From Streptomyces sp. MP131-18 (GTDB lineage Bacteria; Actinomycetota; Actinomycetes; Streptomycetales; Streptomycetaceae): a stretch of 64,000 nt of DNA. Shown piece by piece: positions 8,274-16,342 of the stretch. Location of the stretch: positions 2,545,233-2,609,232 of the forward strand of contig NZ_LZNS01000001.1 of assembly GCF_001984575.1 (NCBI RefSeq). Direction: 5' to 3'. The notes below the pieces were generated by a model. That model was not told the DNA's origin. It made no database searches and was given only the letters and a program-made list of their open reading frames with translations. The position numbers and the translations under genes were made by a program. Every line of letters begins with the position of its first letter. Within the stretch, counting starts at the first letter, position 1.

Positions 8274-8350
8274 TGGGGTGAGTGACGGGACTTGAACCCG
8301 CGGCCACCTGGACCACAACCAGGTGCTCTACCAACTGAGCTACACCCACC
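8274..8350 (-). tRNA. tRNA-His (anticodon GTG)
   Basis: The reverse strand folds as a complete cloverleaf: acceptor GTGGGTG pairs with CACTCAC (one G-T pair), the D arm is GCTC..GAGC, the anticodon stem CCTGG..CCAGG presents TTGTGGT with anticodon GTG, and the T arm contains GGTTCAAGTCC. An extra G at 8350 opposite the discriminator C at 8277 is the G-1 that marks tRNA-His. CCA is encoded at 8276-8274. It is followed at once by an intrinsic terminator and lies between orn and an endolysin-like gene. Confidence 0.96.
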
Positions 8351-8440
8351 ATGACCGACTGTCCGGGGCGCCACCAGAGCTTCCCGTACCAGCCGGAATA
8401 TGAGTGTACAGGGTCGTCGGCAGTGGCCGCGCCAGGGTTC

Positions 8441-9037
8441 TCACTGCACCACGTGCTGCGCCGCGATGCGCTTGGCCTCGTCGCTGTCGGGGCCCGGCTG
8501 CGGTACGAAGACCGCCTGCCGGTAGTAGCGCAGCTCGGCGATGGACTCCCTGATATCCGCGAGCGCGCGGTGGTTGCCGCTCTTCTCCGGGCTGTTGAAA
8601 TAGGCCCGCGGGTACCAGCGGCGGGCCAGCTCCTTCACGGAGGAGACGTCGATCACACGGTAGTGCAGGTGCGACTCCAGGCGTGGCATGTCCCGGGCAA
8701 GGAAGCCGCGGTCGGTGCCGATCGAATTGCCGCACAGCGGGGTCTTCCCGGCCTCGGGGGCGTGCGCCCTGATGTAGTCGAGAACGCGCTCCTCCGCCTC
8801 CGCCAGCGTGGTGCCCGCGGCCAGCTCGTCCAGCAGGCCGGAAGCGGTGTGCATGGCACGCACCACTTCCGGCATCGACTCCAGGGCCGCGGCCGGCGGC
8901 CGGATCACCACGTCCACACCGTCTCCGAGCACATTCAGCTCGGAGTCGGTCACCAGCGCGGCCACCTCGACGAGCGCGTCGTCGGCCAGCGAAAGACCGG
9001 TCATCTCGCAGTCGATCCACACCATGCGATCGTTCAT
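8441..9037 (-). CDS. orn: Oligoribonuclease
   Basis: The 198-residue DEDDh 3'-5' exoribonuclease degrades 2-5-nt RNA and pGpG, the last step of RNA turnover and c-di-GMP breakdown. The catalytic acids begin at D9 and E11 in [24 protein letters not shown] provides the second Asp block, and [10 protein letters not shown] the His and final Asp. Start ATG 9037 gives the conserved N-terminus [14 protein letters not shown]; a longer in-frame ATG at 9076 adds 13 unconserved residues. The orn-adpA pair with tRNA-His beside it is the standard Streptomyces arrangement, where loss of orn impairs sporulation. Confidence 0.96.
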   Translation of the reverse strand: MNDRMVWIDCEMTGLSLADDALVEVAALVTDSELNVLGDGVDVVIRPPAAALESMPEVVRAMHTASGLLDELAAGTTLAEAEERVLDYIRAHAPEAGKTPLCGNSIGTDRGFLARDMPRLESHLHYRVIDVSSVKELARRWYPRAYFNSPEKSGNHRALADIRESIAELRYYRQAVFVPQPGPDSDEAKRIAAQHVVQ

Positions 9038-9082
9038 GCGAACAACCTTACGTCGCTCAGCGCGACTGTCCCGCACCGGTGC

Positions 9083-10189
9083 TCACGGAGCGGGACGCCC
9101 CCGCTGGCCGGGCAGCCTGGGCGAGAAGCCGTCGCCGACCGGCTTGCCGCGCTCCGGCGCGTCCTGCTGCCGCGCACGGTAGGCGGCCCGGTACGCGGCG
9201 GGCGAGGCACCCAGCTGGCGCCGGAAGTGGCCGCGCAGCGCCACGGGGGAACGGAAACCGCAGCGGCCCGCCACCTCGTCCACCGAGTAGTCGGACACTT
9301 CGAGCAGCCGTTGCGCCTGGAGGACACGCTGCGTGATCAGCCACTGGAGCGGGGCACTGCCGGTCAGCGCGCGGAAGCGGCGGTCGAACGTGCGCCTGCT
9401 CATGTAGGCACGCGCGGCCAGCGTCTCCACGTCGAACTGTTCGTGCAAGTGCTCCAGCGCCCACGCGACGACCTCGGCAAGCGGGTCGGCGCCGATGTCC
9501 TCGGGTAAAGAACGGTCGAGGTGCCGGTGGGCCCCCACCTCCGCCCCGTTCCCCCGGCGCGGGGGCAGCACCAGGCGGCGGGCCAGCGCGGCGGCGGCCT
9601 CGGGGCCGTGGTCCTGCCGGACGATATGCAGGCACAGGTCGATGCCGGCGGCGGTGCCCGCGGAGGTGAGGATGTCACCGTCGTCGACGAACAGTTCCCT
9701 GGGGTCCACGTGGACCGAGGGGTACCGCTTGGCGAGTGTCGGCGCGTACATCCAGTGGGTGGTCGCCGGCCGCCCGTCCAGCAGCCCGGCCGCGCCCAGG
9801 GCGAACGCCCCGGTGCACAGGCCGACGATGCGTGCGCCCTCGCCGTGCGCGCGGCGCAGCGCGGCCAGCGCGGCGGTCGGCGGCGGGCCGGTGATGGACC
9901 GCCAGGCGGGGACGATGACGGTGCCCGCCCTGGCCACGGCGCCGAGCCCGTAGGGGGCTCTGAGCTCCAGGCCGCCCGTGGTCCGCAGCGGCCCTTCCTC
10001 ACCCGCGCAGGCGAGGAGCCGGTAGCGCGGGACCCCCGCATCCTGACGGTCGACGCCGAAGACGGACAGCGGGATGGAGCTCTCGAACATGGGACTGCCG
10101 CTGAACAGCAGCACCGCGACGACTTCGCGGCGGCGTCGGGCAGCGAGCTTTACAGCGGGCTCGGGGCCGTGCGTTGGGTCCTGGCTCAT
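9083..10189 (-). CDS. adpA: Global developmental regulator AdpA (DJ-1/PfpI-like plus AraC HTH)
   Basis: The 368-residue protein has an N-terminal ThiJ/PfpI dimerisation domain (about 25-200, including GARIVGLCTGAFALGAAGLLDG) and a C-terminal AraC/XylS domain (about 235-340, YMSRRTFDRRFRALTG and GFRSPVALRGHFRRQLG). This is AdpA, the pleiotropic activator of morphological and antibiotic genes. The linker holds codon 228 as TTA (9506-9508), so translation depends on the bldA tRNA, as in other Streptomyces. The C-terminal tail is shorter than in S. griseus (about 405 residues). Start ATG 10189 has TGAGGAGC directly upstream. A long non-coding region precedes it, consistent with multi-regulator control. 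Confidence 0.96.
   Translation of the reverse strand: MSQDPTHGPEPAVKLAARRRREVVAVLLFSGSPMFESSIPLSVFGVDRQDAGVPRYRLLACAGEEGPLRTTGGLELRAPYGLGAVARAGTVIVPAWRSITGPPPTAALAALRRAHGEGARIVGLCTGAFALGAAGLLDGRPATTHWMYAPTLAKRYPSVHVDPRELFVDDGDILTSAGTAAGIDLCLHIVRQDHGPEAAAALARRLVLPPRRGNGAEVGAHRHLDRSLPEDIGADPLAEVVAWALEHLHEQFDVETLAARAYMSRRTFDRRFRALTGSAPLQWLITQRVLQAQRLLEVSDYSVDEVAGRCGFRSPVALRGHFRRQLGASPAAYRAAYRARQQDAPERGKPVGDGFSPRLPGQRGRPAP
9506..9508 (-). promoter_or_regulatory. In-frame TTA leucine codon of adpA (bldA control point)
   Basis: Reverse-strand codon 228 of adpA reads TTA between TCT (Ser) and CCC (Pro). Codon phase was checked from the ATG at 10189. TTA is read only by the bldA tRNA-Leu in Streptomyces. 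It is the only in-frame TTA I found in any gene of the window. Confidence 0.95.
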
Positions 10190-10835
10190 GCTCCTCAGTT
10201 CCCTCGGTCGTCGCGTCCTCTCGGTCCTGCACGTTTCCCCCGACGTGATGCCAAGATCGAATCTACTGTGTCGGGTGAGGTCGGCGGGACAAGTTCATCA
10301 CTCGGCGCTATATCGACATGACAACGTGGCGCGAAGCATTCGATCAGGAAGCGTTACACGTAGGAGCAGTTGGGGGAAGTGCGCCTCACCTCGCCGCTCG
10401 GCACGGGGGGTCTGGAGCGCCGGGAGGCGCCTCTCCCTCCCGGTATACAGGAGATGTTGGCGGGGCGTGTGAGCAACGTGGTTCTGGAGTGGCGAAGTTG
10501 GCCGAAAATGAGACCCGCCGGCGGGGCCCCTCCAGCGCACGCCGGGCGTACGCCGGGGGCGTTCACCACATGGCCGTGCTGTAATTGCCTCGGTACGGAA
10601 CGCGAGCAGCCGCTGCTCTCGGCCACGGGTCCACTCGTCAAGAACGGAACGCGCGAGGTCACGCTGGCCGGTCACACAGCGGAGGCGGCCGTGTCAGCGG
10701 GTGTCCGAAAGCATTGCGCCCCCGCTCCCGGTTAGGGCATGCTGCACGGTCACGGCGCCAGGGGCCGGTTTCATGGGTTGTACACACCGGCCCTGGGAAC
10801 TAGCTACCTGACGCCGTACCCTGGAGGTGGAACCA
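10190..10835. other. Long non-coding region upstream of adpA
   Basis: No open frame here shows Streptomyces codon bias. On the reverse strand TAGATT (10266-10261) is a good -10 for adpA and would give a leader of about 65 nt. TGGCGCGAAG at 10327-10336 matches the published AdpA box TGGCSNGWWY in nine of ten positions, hinting at autoregulation. The region is noticeably less GC-rich than its neighbours. A long regulator-binding upstream region is typical of adpA. Confidence 0.6.
10759..10797. repeat. Imperfect inverted repeat upstream of the small ORF
   Basis: Arms ccaggggccggt (10759-10770) and accggccctgg (10787-10797) pair with one bulged G around a 16-nt AT-richer loop. It ends 38 bp before the small ORF start. 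It could be an operator or an RNA hairpin; no T-run follows on either strand. Confidence 0.4.
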
Positions 10836-10913
10836 GTGGAAGCACAGAGAATCTCCCCCGCTTCTTCGCGCGCCACCCCCATCACCGACACACTCACGAG
10901 GTTTCCTCACTGA
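10836..10913 (+). CDS. Putative 25-residue leader or small protein upstream of usp
   Basis: GTG 10836 is preceded by TGGAGGTGGAACCA, one of the strongest ribosome sites in the window, and the frame runs 25 codons to TGA at 10911. The peptide starts VEAQRISPASSRAT and is Ser/Thr/Arg rich, with no membrane segment. The stop lies 18 nt before the universal stress protein start, so coupled translation or leader-peptide regulation is possible. I do not recognise the peptide. The main evidence is the ribosome site and position, since codon bias cannot be judged over 25 codons. Confidence 0.45.
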   Translation: MEAQRISPASSRATPITDTLTRFPH

Positions 10914-10931
10914 CCCACCGCTGAGGCTCCG

Positions 10932-11453
10932 ATGGCTGGATACGAGTTCCCCGAACCAGCGGATCGCAGGCAAGTCGCCGATCCCTCGCCCACGCCCGAC
11001 CTGATGGAGGACACCGGGGCTTCGCACGACCCGGCCTTCCAGCACGGCGTGGTTGTGGGTTTCGACGGCTCGACATCGAGTGAGCGTGCCCTGGCGTACG
11101 CTTCCGGCATGTCCCGGCGGTCCGGTTCCGGACTGATCATCGTGCACGTGGCCAACCGCCTGCCGACCACCGTGTGGGCCGGCTGCGAGCCGCCGGCGCT
11201 GGTCGACGTTCCCGATCACCGCACCGAGGTGCTCGGTCTGGAGCTGGCCTGTGCCGAGCACCTGACGGACGTGCCCTGGGTCCTTCTCGAACGTGGCGGC
11301 GACATCTGCCACGAGCTGGAGGAGGTCGGCCGGGAGTACGAGGCCGACGCCATCGTCGTCGGCACCACGCACGGACTGCTGGGCCGCCTCTTCGGCTCGG
11401 TGTCCGGGCGTCTCGCCCGCCGCGCCCAGCGTCCGGTGGTCGTCATCCCCTGA
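10932..11453 (+). CDS. Universal stress protein (UspA family)
   Basis: The 173-residue protein has a single USP domain after a roughly 35-residue variable N-terminus. The first strand GVVVGFDGSTSSERALAYA carries the conserved Asp that contacts adenine. The C-terminal part YEADAIVVGTTHGLLGRLFGSVSGRLARRAQRPVVVIP has the family's strand, Gly-rich loop and terminal strand. The spacing of the Gly loop differs a little from the ATP-binding consensus, so nucleotide binding is uncertain. The start at 10932 leaves 18 nt after the small ORF. A strong hairpin follows the stop. Such proteins usually respond to stationary phase, oxygen limitation or starvation. Confidence 0.88.
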   Translation: MAGYEFPEPADRRQVADPSPTPDLMEDTGASHDPAFQHGVVVGFDGSTSSERALAYASGMSRRSGSGLIIVHVANRLPTTVWAGCEPPALVDVPDHRTEVLGLELACAEHLTDVPWVLLERGGDICHELEEVGREYEADAIVVGTTHGLLGRLFGSVSGRLARRAQRPVVVIP

Positions 11454-11485
11454 TCCGGGGGACGGTACCGGCGCCGCCGACCGGC

Positions 11486-11512
11486 CCCCGGGCGCGCTCG
11501 ACGCGCCCGGGG
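11486..11512 (+). terminator. Hairpin terminator after the usp gene
   Basis: Perfect 11-bp arms ccccgggcgcg (11486-11496) and cgcgcccgggg (11502-11512) enclose a 5-nt loop, 32 bp after the usp stop. Confidence 0.75.
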
Positions 11513-11923
11513 CCGCCCCGGGGCGCTCCGGGCCCCCCGGTCGCTCCCGCTCGCCCCTGGGCCCGCAGACGGCCGTGTGTGGCGTCCTCGCGTGCGGCGG
11601 GGCGGGTGCTCACCGACCATTCACCAAATTCGTCGCCCGGGAGTGGTGGATTGTGCGCTTGTGATGGGCATAAAGGGGACACCGACCGTTGCTTGGGCCG
11701 CCGACGGGAGGTGACGGACCCGACGGCGGCTTCTCCCCGCCGGCGTAATGGGCGACGCCGGCGCATATGGCGGCCCCCGGGGCGCGTTTGGTGGCACGCA
11801 CCCCCGGGGGCCGCCGTGCGCCCGGACGCGCCCCAAAGCGCGCCGGGCGCACACCGATCCGCGCCGAGGCACCCCGAGACACCCCGAGTCCGCCGTTCCG
11901 CGCCGAAACCGGCGTTTCCGCGC
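11513..11923. other. Non-coding stretch 3' of glmS with two strong hairpins
   Basis: No gene is supported here. Two stem-loops stand out: 11769-11782 with 11802-11815 (14-bp perfect arms, 19-nt loop) and 11818-11831 with 11838-11850 (13 pairs with one bulged A). Both are downstream of glmS, which is read on the reverse strand, and may act as its terminators or 3' stabilisers. The 11600-11700 part is AT-richer and could hold a promoter, but I see no clear gene for it. Confidence 0.55.
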
Positions 11924-13744
11924 CTATTCCACGGTGACGGACTTGGCGAGATTCCGCGGCTTGTCGATGTCCCGGCCCAGCGCCAGGGCCGTGTGGTACG
12001 CCAGCAGCTGGAGCGGAATGCCCATCAGCACCGGGTCCAGCTCCGGCTCGTTCCGCGGCACCACGATCGTGCTGTCCGCCTTCGGCTGCTCCTCGTGCGC
12101 GACCGCCAGGATGCGCCCGCTGCGCGCCTTGATCTCTTCCAGGGTCGCCCGGTTCTTCTCCAGCAGCTCGTCCGCCGGCATGATCGCCACCGTCGGCACG
12201 GCGGGCTCGACCAGGGCCAGCGGGCCGTGCTTCAGCTCCGAGGCGGGGTACGCCTCCGCATGAATGTAGGAGACCTCCTTCAGCTTCAGCGAGGCTTCCT
12301 TCGCCACCGGGAAGCCGCGCACCCGGCCGACGAACATCATGCTCCTGGATTCCGCCAGCTCGGCCGCGAGCTTCGCGATCCTGTCCTCCTCCCGCAGGAT
12401 CTCCCCGATCTGCTCCGGCAGCCTGCGCAGCCCTTCGATGATCCGCTTGCCGTCCGCCACCGACAGGTCCCTGATGCGGCCCAGGTGCAGCGCGAGCAGC
12501 GCGAAGGCCACGGCCGTATTGGTGAAGCACTTGGTGGACACGACGCAGACCTCGGGCCCGGCGTGCACGTAGACCCCGCCGTCCGTCTCCCGCGCGATGG
12601 CGGAGCCGACCACGTTGACCACGCCGAGCACCATGGCGCCCTTGCGCTTCAGCTCCTGCACCGCGGCCAGGGTGTCGTACGTCTCGCCGGACTGGCTCGT
12701 CGCGATGTACAGGGTGTCCGGGTCCACGACGGCGTTGCGGTAGCGGAACTCGCTGGCCGGCTCGGCATCCGCGGGGATGCGGGCCAGCTCCTCGATCATC
12801 TGGGCGCCGATCAGGCCCGCGTGGTAGGCCGAGCCGCAGCCCAGGATCTTGACCCGCCGCACCCCGCGCGCCGCCCTGGCGTCCAGGTTGAGACCGCCGA
12901 GCCGCACCGTGGCGAACCGGTCGTCGATCCGCCCGCGCAGCACGCGGTCCACGGCCTCCGGCTGCTCGGCGATCTCCTTGTGCATGTAGGTGTCGTGGCC
13001 GCCCATGTCGTAGCTCTCGGCCTCCCACTCCACGGTGGTCGGCGCGGCGGCGGTGCGGCTGCCGTCGGTGGTGTAGGTGCGGTAGTCGTCGGCCTTGATC
13101 GTGGCCAGTTCGCCGTCGTCCAGCGTGATCACCTGCCGGGTGTGGCTGATCAGCGCGGCCACGTCGGAGGCGACGAACATCTCCTTCTCGCCGATGCCGA
13201 GCACCACGGGGGAGCCGTTGCGGGCCACGACGATGCGGTCGGGGAAGTCGGCGTGCAGCACGGCGATGCCGTAGGTGCCCTCGATGTACCGCAGGGCCTC
13301 GCGGACCTTGTCCTCCAGCTTCTCGGCCCCGGCGCGGGCGATGAGGTGGGCCAGCACCTCGGTGTCGGTCTCCGAGGCCAGCTCGATGCCCTCGGCGGCC
13401 AGCTTGGCGCGCAGATCGGCGGAGTTGTCGATGATGCCGTTGTGCACGACGGCGATGCGGCCCGCGGCGTCGAGGTGGGGGTGGGCGTTGGCGTCGTTGG
13501 GGGCGCCGTGGGTCGCCCACCGGGTGTGGGCGATGCCGCTGGTGCCCGAGAACCGGGCGGGGACCTTGCCCTCCAGATCACGAACGCGGCCGGCGTTCTT
13601 GACCGTCTTCAGGCCGCCGCCGCGCCCGCCGTTCTGGATGGCGATGCCCGCGGAGTCATACCCGCGGTACTCCAGCCGCTGGAGGCCCTCCAGCAGGAGG
13701 GGCGCAACATCCCGTTTGCCGATATATCCGACGATCCCACACAT
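11924..13744 (-). CDS. glmS: Glutamine-fructose-6-phosphate aminotransferase (isomerizing)
   Basis: The 606-residue enzyme makes glucosamine-6-phosphate for cell-wall precursors. It starts MCGIVGYIGKRDVAPLLLEGL, where Cys2 is the glutaminase nucleophile after Met removal. The amidotransferase core includes HTRWATHG and NGIIDN. Two SIS domains follow (ILGCGSAYHAG with TSQSGET, then MMFVGRVRGFPVAKEASLKLKE), and the C-terminus KPRNLAKSVTVE is canonical. ATG 13744 is fixed by Cys2 and by CAGCAGGAGGAACGTCT upstream. Streptomyces carry two paralogues; this one, near adpA and the acyl-CoA genes, corresponds by context to the second (glmS2-type) copy. Confidence 0.95.
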   Translation of the reverse strand: MCGIVGYIGKRDVAPLLLEGLQRLEYRGYDSAGIAIQNGGRGGGLKTVKNAGRVRDLEGKVPARFSGTSGIAHTRWATHGAPNDANAHPHLDAAGRIAVVHNGIIDNSADLRAKLAAEGIELASETDTEVLAHLIARAGAEKLEDKVREALRYIEGTYGIAVLHADFPDRIVVARNGSPVVLGIGEKEMFVASDVAALISHTRQVITLDDGELATIKADDYRTYTTDGSRTAAAPTTVEWEAESYDMGGHDTYMHKEIAEQPEAVDRVLRGRIDDRFATVRLGGLNLDARAARGVRRVKILGCGSAYHAGLIGAQMIEELARIPADAEPASEFRYRNAVVDPDTLYIATSQSGETYDTLAAVQELKRKGAMVLGVVNVVGSAIARETDGGVYVHAGPEVCVVSTKCFTNTAVAFALLALHLGRIRDLSVADGKRIIEGLRRLPEQIGEILREEDRIAKLAAELAESRSMMFVGRVRGFPVAKEASLKLKEVSYIHAEAYPASELKHGPLALVEPAVPTVAIMPADELLEKNRATLEEIKARSGRILAVAHEEQPKADSTIVVPRNEPELDPVLMGIPLQLLAYHTALALGRDIDKPRNLAKSVTVE

Positions 13745-13797
13745 AGACGTTCCTCCTGCTGGTCGTTCGCTTGCTGTCCGCCCGTCCGCGCCGGCGC

Positions 13798-14073
13798 TCA
13801 GCCGTACACGATCCGCCGCAGCTGCCGCTGGGACAGCTCGGGGGGCGCCACCGCGCGGTGCGGCAGCTCGTCCGCGATCCGCTGGAAGATGGCGGTGTTG
13901 GTCAGGCCCCGGGATTGCAGCTCCCGGTGGCGGCGGCGGACGAACTCCTCGGCGGTCTCGTCGAAATACGCCAGCACATCGAGGACCACCCGGGCCGCCT
14001 CGCCACGCGCGAGAGGGGTGCTGCGCACCAGGTGGTCCACGAGGTCGTCGTGGGGCGTACGGCGTCCGAGCAC
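13798..14073 (-). CDS. Conserved hypothetical small protein
   Basis: The 91-residue product begins GTG 14073. It is fully helical in appearance and charged: ARVVLDVLAYFDETAEEFVRRRHRELQSRGLTNTAIFQRIADELPHRAVAPPELSQRQLRRIVYG. I recognise the pattern as a conserved actinobacterial family without a known role; the terminal LSxRQLRRIVYG is distinctive. It lies 53 bp upstream of glmS on the same strand and is probably co-transcribed with it. No metal or nucleotide motif is visible. The start codon has only a weak ribosome site. Confidence 0.7.
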   Translation of the reverse strand: MLGRRTPHDDLVDHLVRSTPLARGEAARVVLDVLAYFDETAEEFVRRRHRELQSRGLTNTAIFQRIADELPHRAVAPPELSQRQLRRIVYG

Positions 14074-14172
14074 CCCTCGATACTGCGTAGCCGGGATGCT
14101 TTTCGCAACAATCCTGCCCGATTTCGGGCACGGGCGTGTCGCCCGGCGGCCCTGGCGGCTCCGGCGGAGCCG

Positions 14173-15066
14173 CTACAAACGGTCGATCATGGCCTTCTTC
14201 GCCGTGGCGAACTCCTCGTCCGTCAGCACGCCGCTCCGGTGCAGCTCGCCCAGCTCCCGCAGCCGCCGCAGCACGGTATCCGGATCGGCCCCGCCGCCGG
14301 CCGCCCCGCCCTCCGCGGGCTTGTCCAGCACACCCGCGGCCGCCGGCGGCTCCACGGCGGCCGACGGGTGCGGCAGCCGCGCCGTCACGGCGGCGGCGAG
14401 CAGCGCCGACTCGGCGATCTCACGGGCCGGGCGCCAGCCCCAAAGGACCACGCAGTTGGGGTCGTGCGACGGCTTGCCCGGCCCTGGCCCCTGGCGGGGC
14501 AGCAGCCGCAGATAGCCGCTCTCCAGCCGCGGGGGCGACCACTTCACGGCGGCCACCTCGCCCAGCCGGACGGAACGGAAGCCGGTGGCCTTCTTGCTCT
14601 CCTCGGCCGCCCAGTTCCAGGAGATCCGGACCTCCTCGCCGTCGAACACCATCTCGCCGTCCGAGCCGTGCAGCGTCAGCGGAACGGAGGGGCCGGGCAG
14701 CAGGTAGCGGTCCGTGGCCGTGTCGGGCACCTGCTCGATGGTCAGCGCGTCCCGCACCGCGTCCGCCAGGTAGTCGGCGATCCCGGCCCGGTCCCGGTCG
14801 ACTTCGAGCCGGTAGGGGTCCGCCGCGTCGGGCAGCCACCCACCGGTGGCCTGCGTCAGCGGGTCGGCGCCGCCGCGCAGCCGGAGCCGGAGCTTGCCCG
14901 ACTTCTTCCCGGTCTCGTGGGACACGCCGGCCACGGCTTCGAGGGGCACCGCGATCTCCCCGAGGGCGGTGCGCAGCGCGTGGACGCCACGGCCGTGGCC
15001 GGGGACGATGCGCAGCGTGTCGCCGTCGAAGGTCCACGTGCCGGTGGGCTGGGTGATCTCTGCCAT
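14173..15066 (-). CDS. DUF4429-family protein with C-terminal SHOCT motif
   Basis: The 297-residue product has two tandem beta-rich modules. The first starts GTWTFDGDTLRIVPG (about 8-22) and the second around GSDGEMVFDGEEVRISWNW (about 135-153), the layout of paired DUF4429 domains. The last 35 residues, LRRLRELGELHRSGVLTDEEFATAKKAMIDRL, match SHOCT, a short oligomerisation motif. A Pro/Ala linker joins them. Function is unknown; DUF4429 resembles PH-like lipid or protein-interaction folds. ATG 15066 is preferred; ATG 15075 is in frame. It lies between glmS and the acyl-CoA operon on the same strand. Confidence 0.78.
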   Translation of the reverse strand: MAEITQPTGTWTFDGDTLRIVPGHGRGVHALRTALGEIAVPLEAVAGVSHETGKKSGKLRLRLRGGADPLTQATGGWLPDAADPYRLEVDRDRAGIADYLADAVRDALTIEQVPDTATDRYLLPGPSVPLTLHGSDGEMVFDGEEVRISWNWAAEESKKATGFRSVRLGEVAAVKWSPPRLESGYLRLLPRQGPGPGKPSHDPNCVVLWGWRPAREIAESALLAAAVTARLPHPSAAVEPPAAAGVLDKPAEGGAAGGGADPDTVLRRLRELGELHRSGVLTDEEFATAKKAMIDRL

Positions 15067-15166
15067 CGGGGCCATGGCCCCGATTGTCGCAAACGGCTCG
15101 CGCGGCTTTTCGGCACCCCAACGCTCGTGCGGCGCCGATCCGTTCCGCGGCGCCCGCACGCCCGTG

Positions 15167-16342
15167 TCACCCGGCCGCCGCCAGGTCGGACAGGCCCAGT
15201 TCCCTGCTGATCAGCATGCGCTGGACCTCGCTGGTGCCCTCCCCGATCTCCAGGATCTTCGCGTCACGCCACATACGGGCCACCGGGTACTCGTTCATGA
15301 ATCCGTAGCCGCCGTGGATCTGCGTGGCCTCGCGGGCATTCGTCACGGCCACGTCGGAGGAGTGCAGCTTGGCGATGGCCGCCTCCTTCTTGAACGGCTC
15401 GCCCGCCAGCAGCCGGGAGGCCGCGTCGCGCCACGCGACGCGGGCGGTGTGGGCGCGGGCGGCCATGTCGGCCAGCTTGAACTGGATGGCCTGGTTCGCG
15501 CCGATCGGGCGGCCGAAGGCGGTGCGCGTGCGCGCGTAGGCGACGGACTCGTCCACGCAGCCCTGCGCGAGGCCGGTGGCCAGGGCCGAGATCGCGATGC
15601 GGCCCTCGTCGAGGATGCGCAGGAACTGGGCGTAGCCGCGGCCCTCCTCGCCCAGCAGGCTGTCCGCGGGGACACGGACACCGGCGAAGTGCAGCTCGCG
15701 GGTGTCCGACGCGTTCCAGCCGACCTTGGAGTACGCGGGCGCGACCGTCAGCCCCGGCGTGCCCGCGGGGACGATGAAGCTGGAGATCAGCGGGGCGCCG
15801 TCCGGTTTGCGGCCGGTGACGGCGGTGACGGTGACGAGGCCGGTGATGTCGGTGCCGGAGTTGGTGATGAAGCTCTTGGTGCCGTTGATCACCCACTCCT
15901 CGCCGTCCCGCACCGCGGTGGTGCGGGTGCCGCCCGCGTCCGAGCCGAAGTCGGGCTCGGTGAGGCCGAACGCGCCCAGGATCTCGCCGCGGCACAGGCG
16001 CGGCAGCCAGCGGCGCTTCTGCTCCTCGGTGCCGAAACGGTGGATCGGCATGGCGCCCAGCGACACGCCGGCCTCCAGCGTGATGGCCACGGAGGAATCC
16101 ACCCGGGCCAGCTCCTCAAGGGCCAGGCACAGCGCGAGATAGTCGCCGCCCATGCCGCCGTACTCCTCGGGGAACGGCAGGCCGAAAAGCCCCATCCGGC
16201 CCATCTCGCGGACGATGTCGTAGGGGAACGCGTGGCGCTCGTAGAAATCCCCGATCTTGGGGGCCACCACGTCGTGCGCGAACGCCTCGACGGTACGGCG
16301 CAGTTCCTCGTGCTCGGGGCTCAGGCGGTGGTCCAGGGTCAT
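15167..16342 (-). CDS. acdH: Acyl-CoA dehydrogenase of the branched-chain catabolic operon
   Basis: The 391-residue flavoenzyme has the ACAD signatures FGLTEPDFGSDAGG (FAD/substrate) and ATQIHGGYGFMNEYPVARMWRDAKILEIGEGTSEVQRML at the C-terminus. Size and placement fit AcdH, the Streptomyces dehydrogenase that oxidises isovaleryl-, isobutyryl- and related CoAs in Val/Ile/Leu breakdown. ATG 16342 overlaps the HMG-CoA lyase stop by four bases (ATGA) and has GAGGAGGCC upstream, so translation is coupled. It is the last gene of a four-gene operon. Confidence 0.92.
   Translation of the reverse strand: MTLDHRLSPEHEELRRTVEAFAHDVVAPKIGDFYERHAFPYDIVREMGRMGLFGLPFPEEYGGMGGDYLALCLALEELARVDSSVAITLEAGVSLGAMPIHRFGTEEQKRRWLPRLCRGEILGAFGLTEPDFGSDAGGTRTTAVRDGEEWVINGTKSFITNSGTDITGLVTVTAVTGRKPDGAPLISSFIVPAGTPGLTVAPAYSKVGWNASDTRELHFAGVRVPADSLLGEEGRGYAQFLRILDEGRIAISALATGLAQGCVDESVAYARTRTAFGRPIGANQAIQFKLADMAARAHTARVAWRDAASRLLAGEPFKKEAAIAKLHSSDVAVTNAREATQIHGGYGFMNEYPVARMWRDAKILEIGEGTSEVQRMLISRELGLSDLAAAG

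Noticed and set aside
11174..14515. Long forward-strand open frame across glmS
   Set aside because: It lies opposite glmS, and the first part overlaps the usp gene in another phase. No domain is visible.
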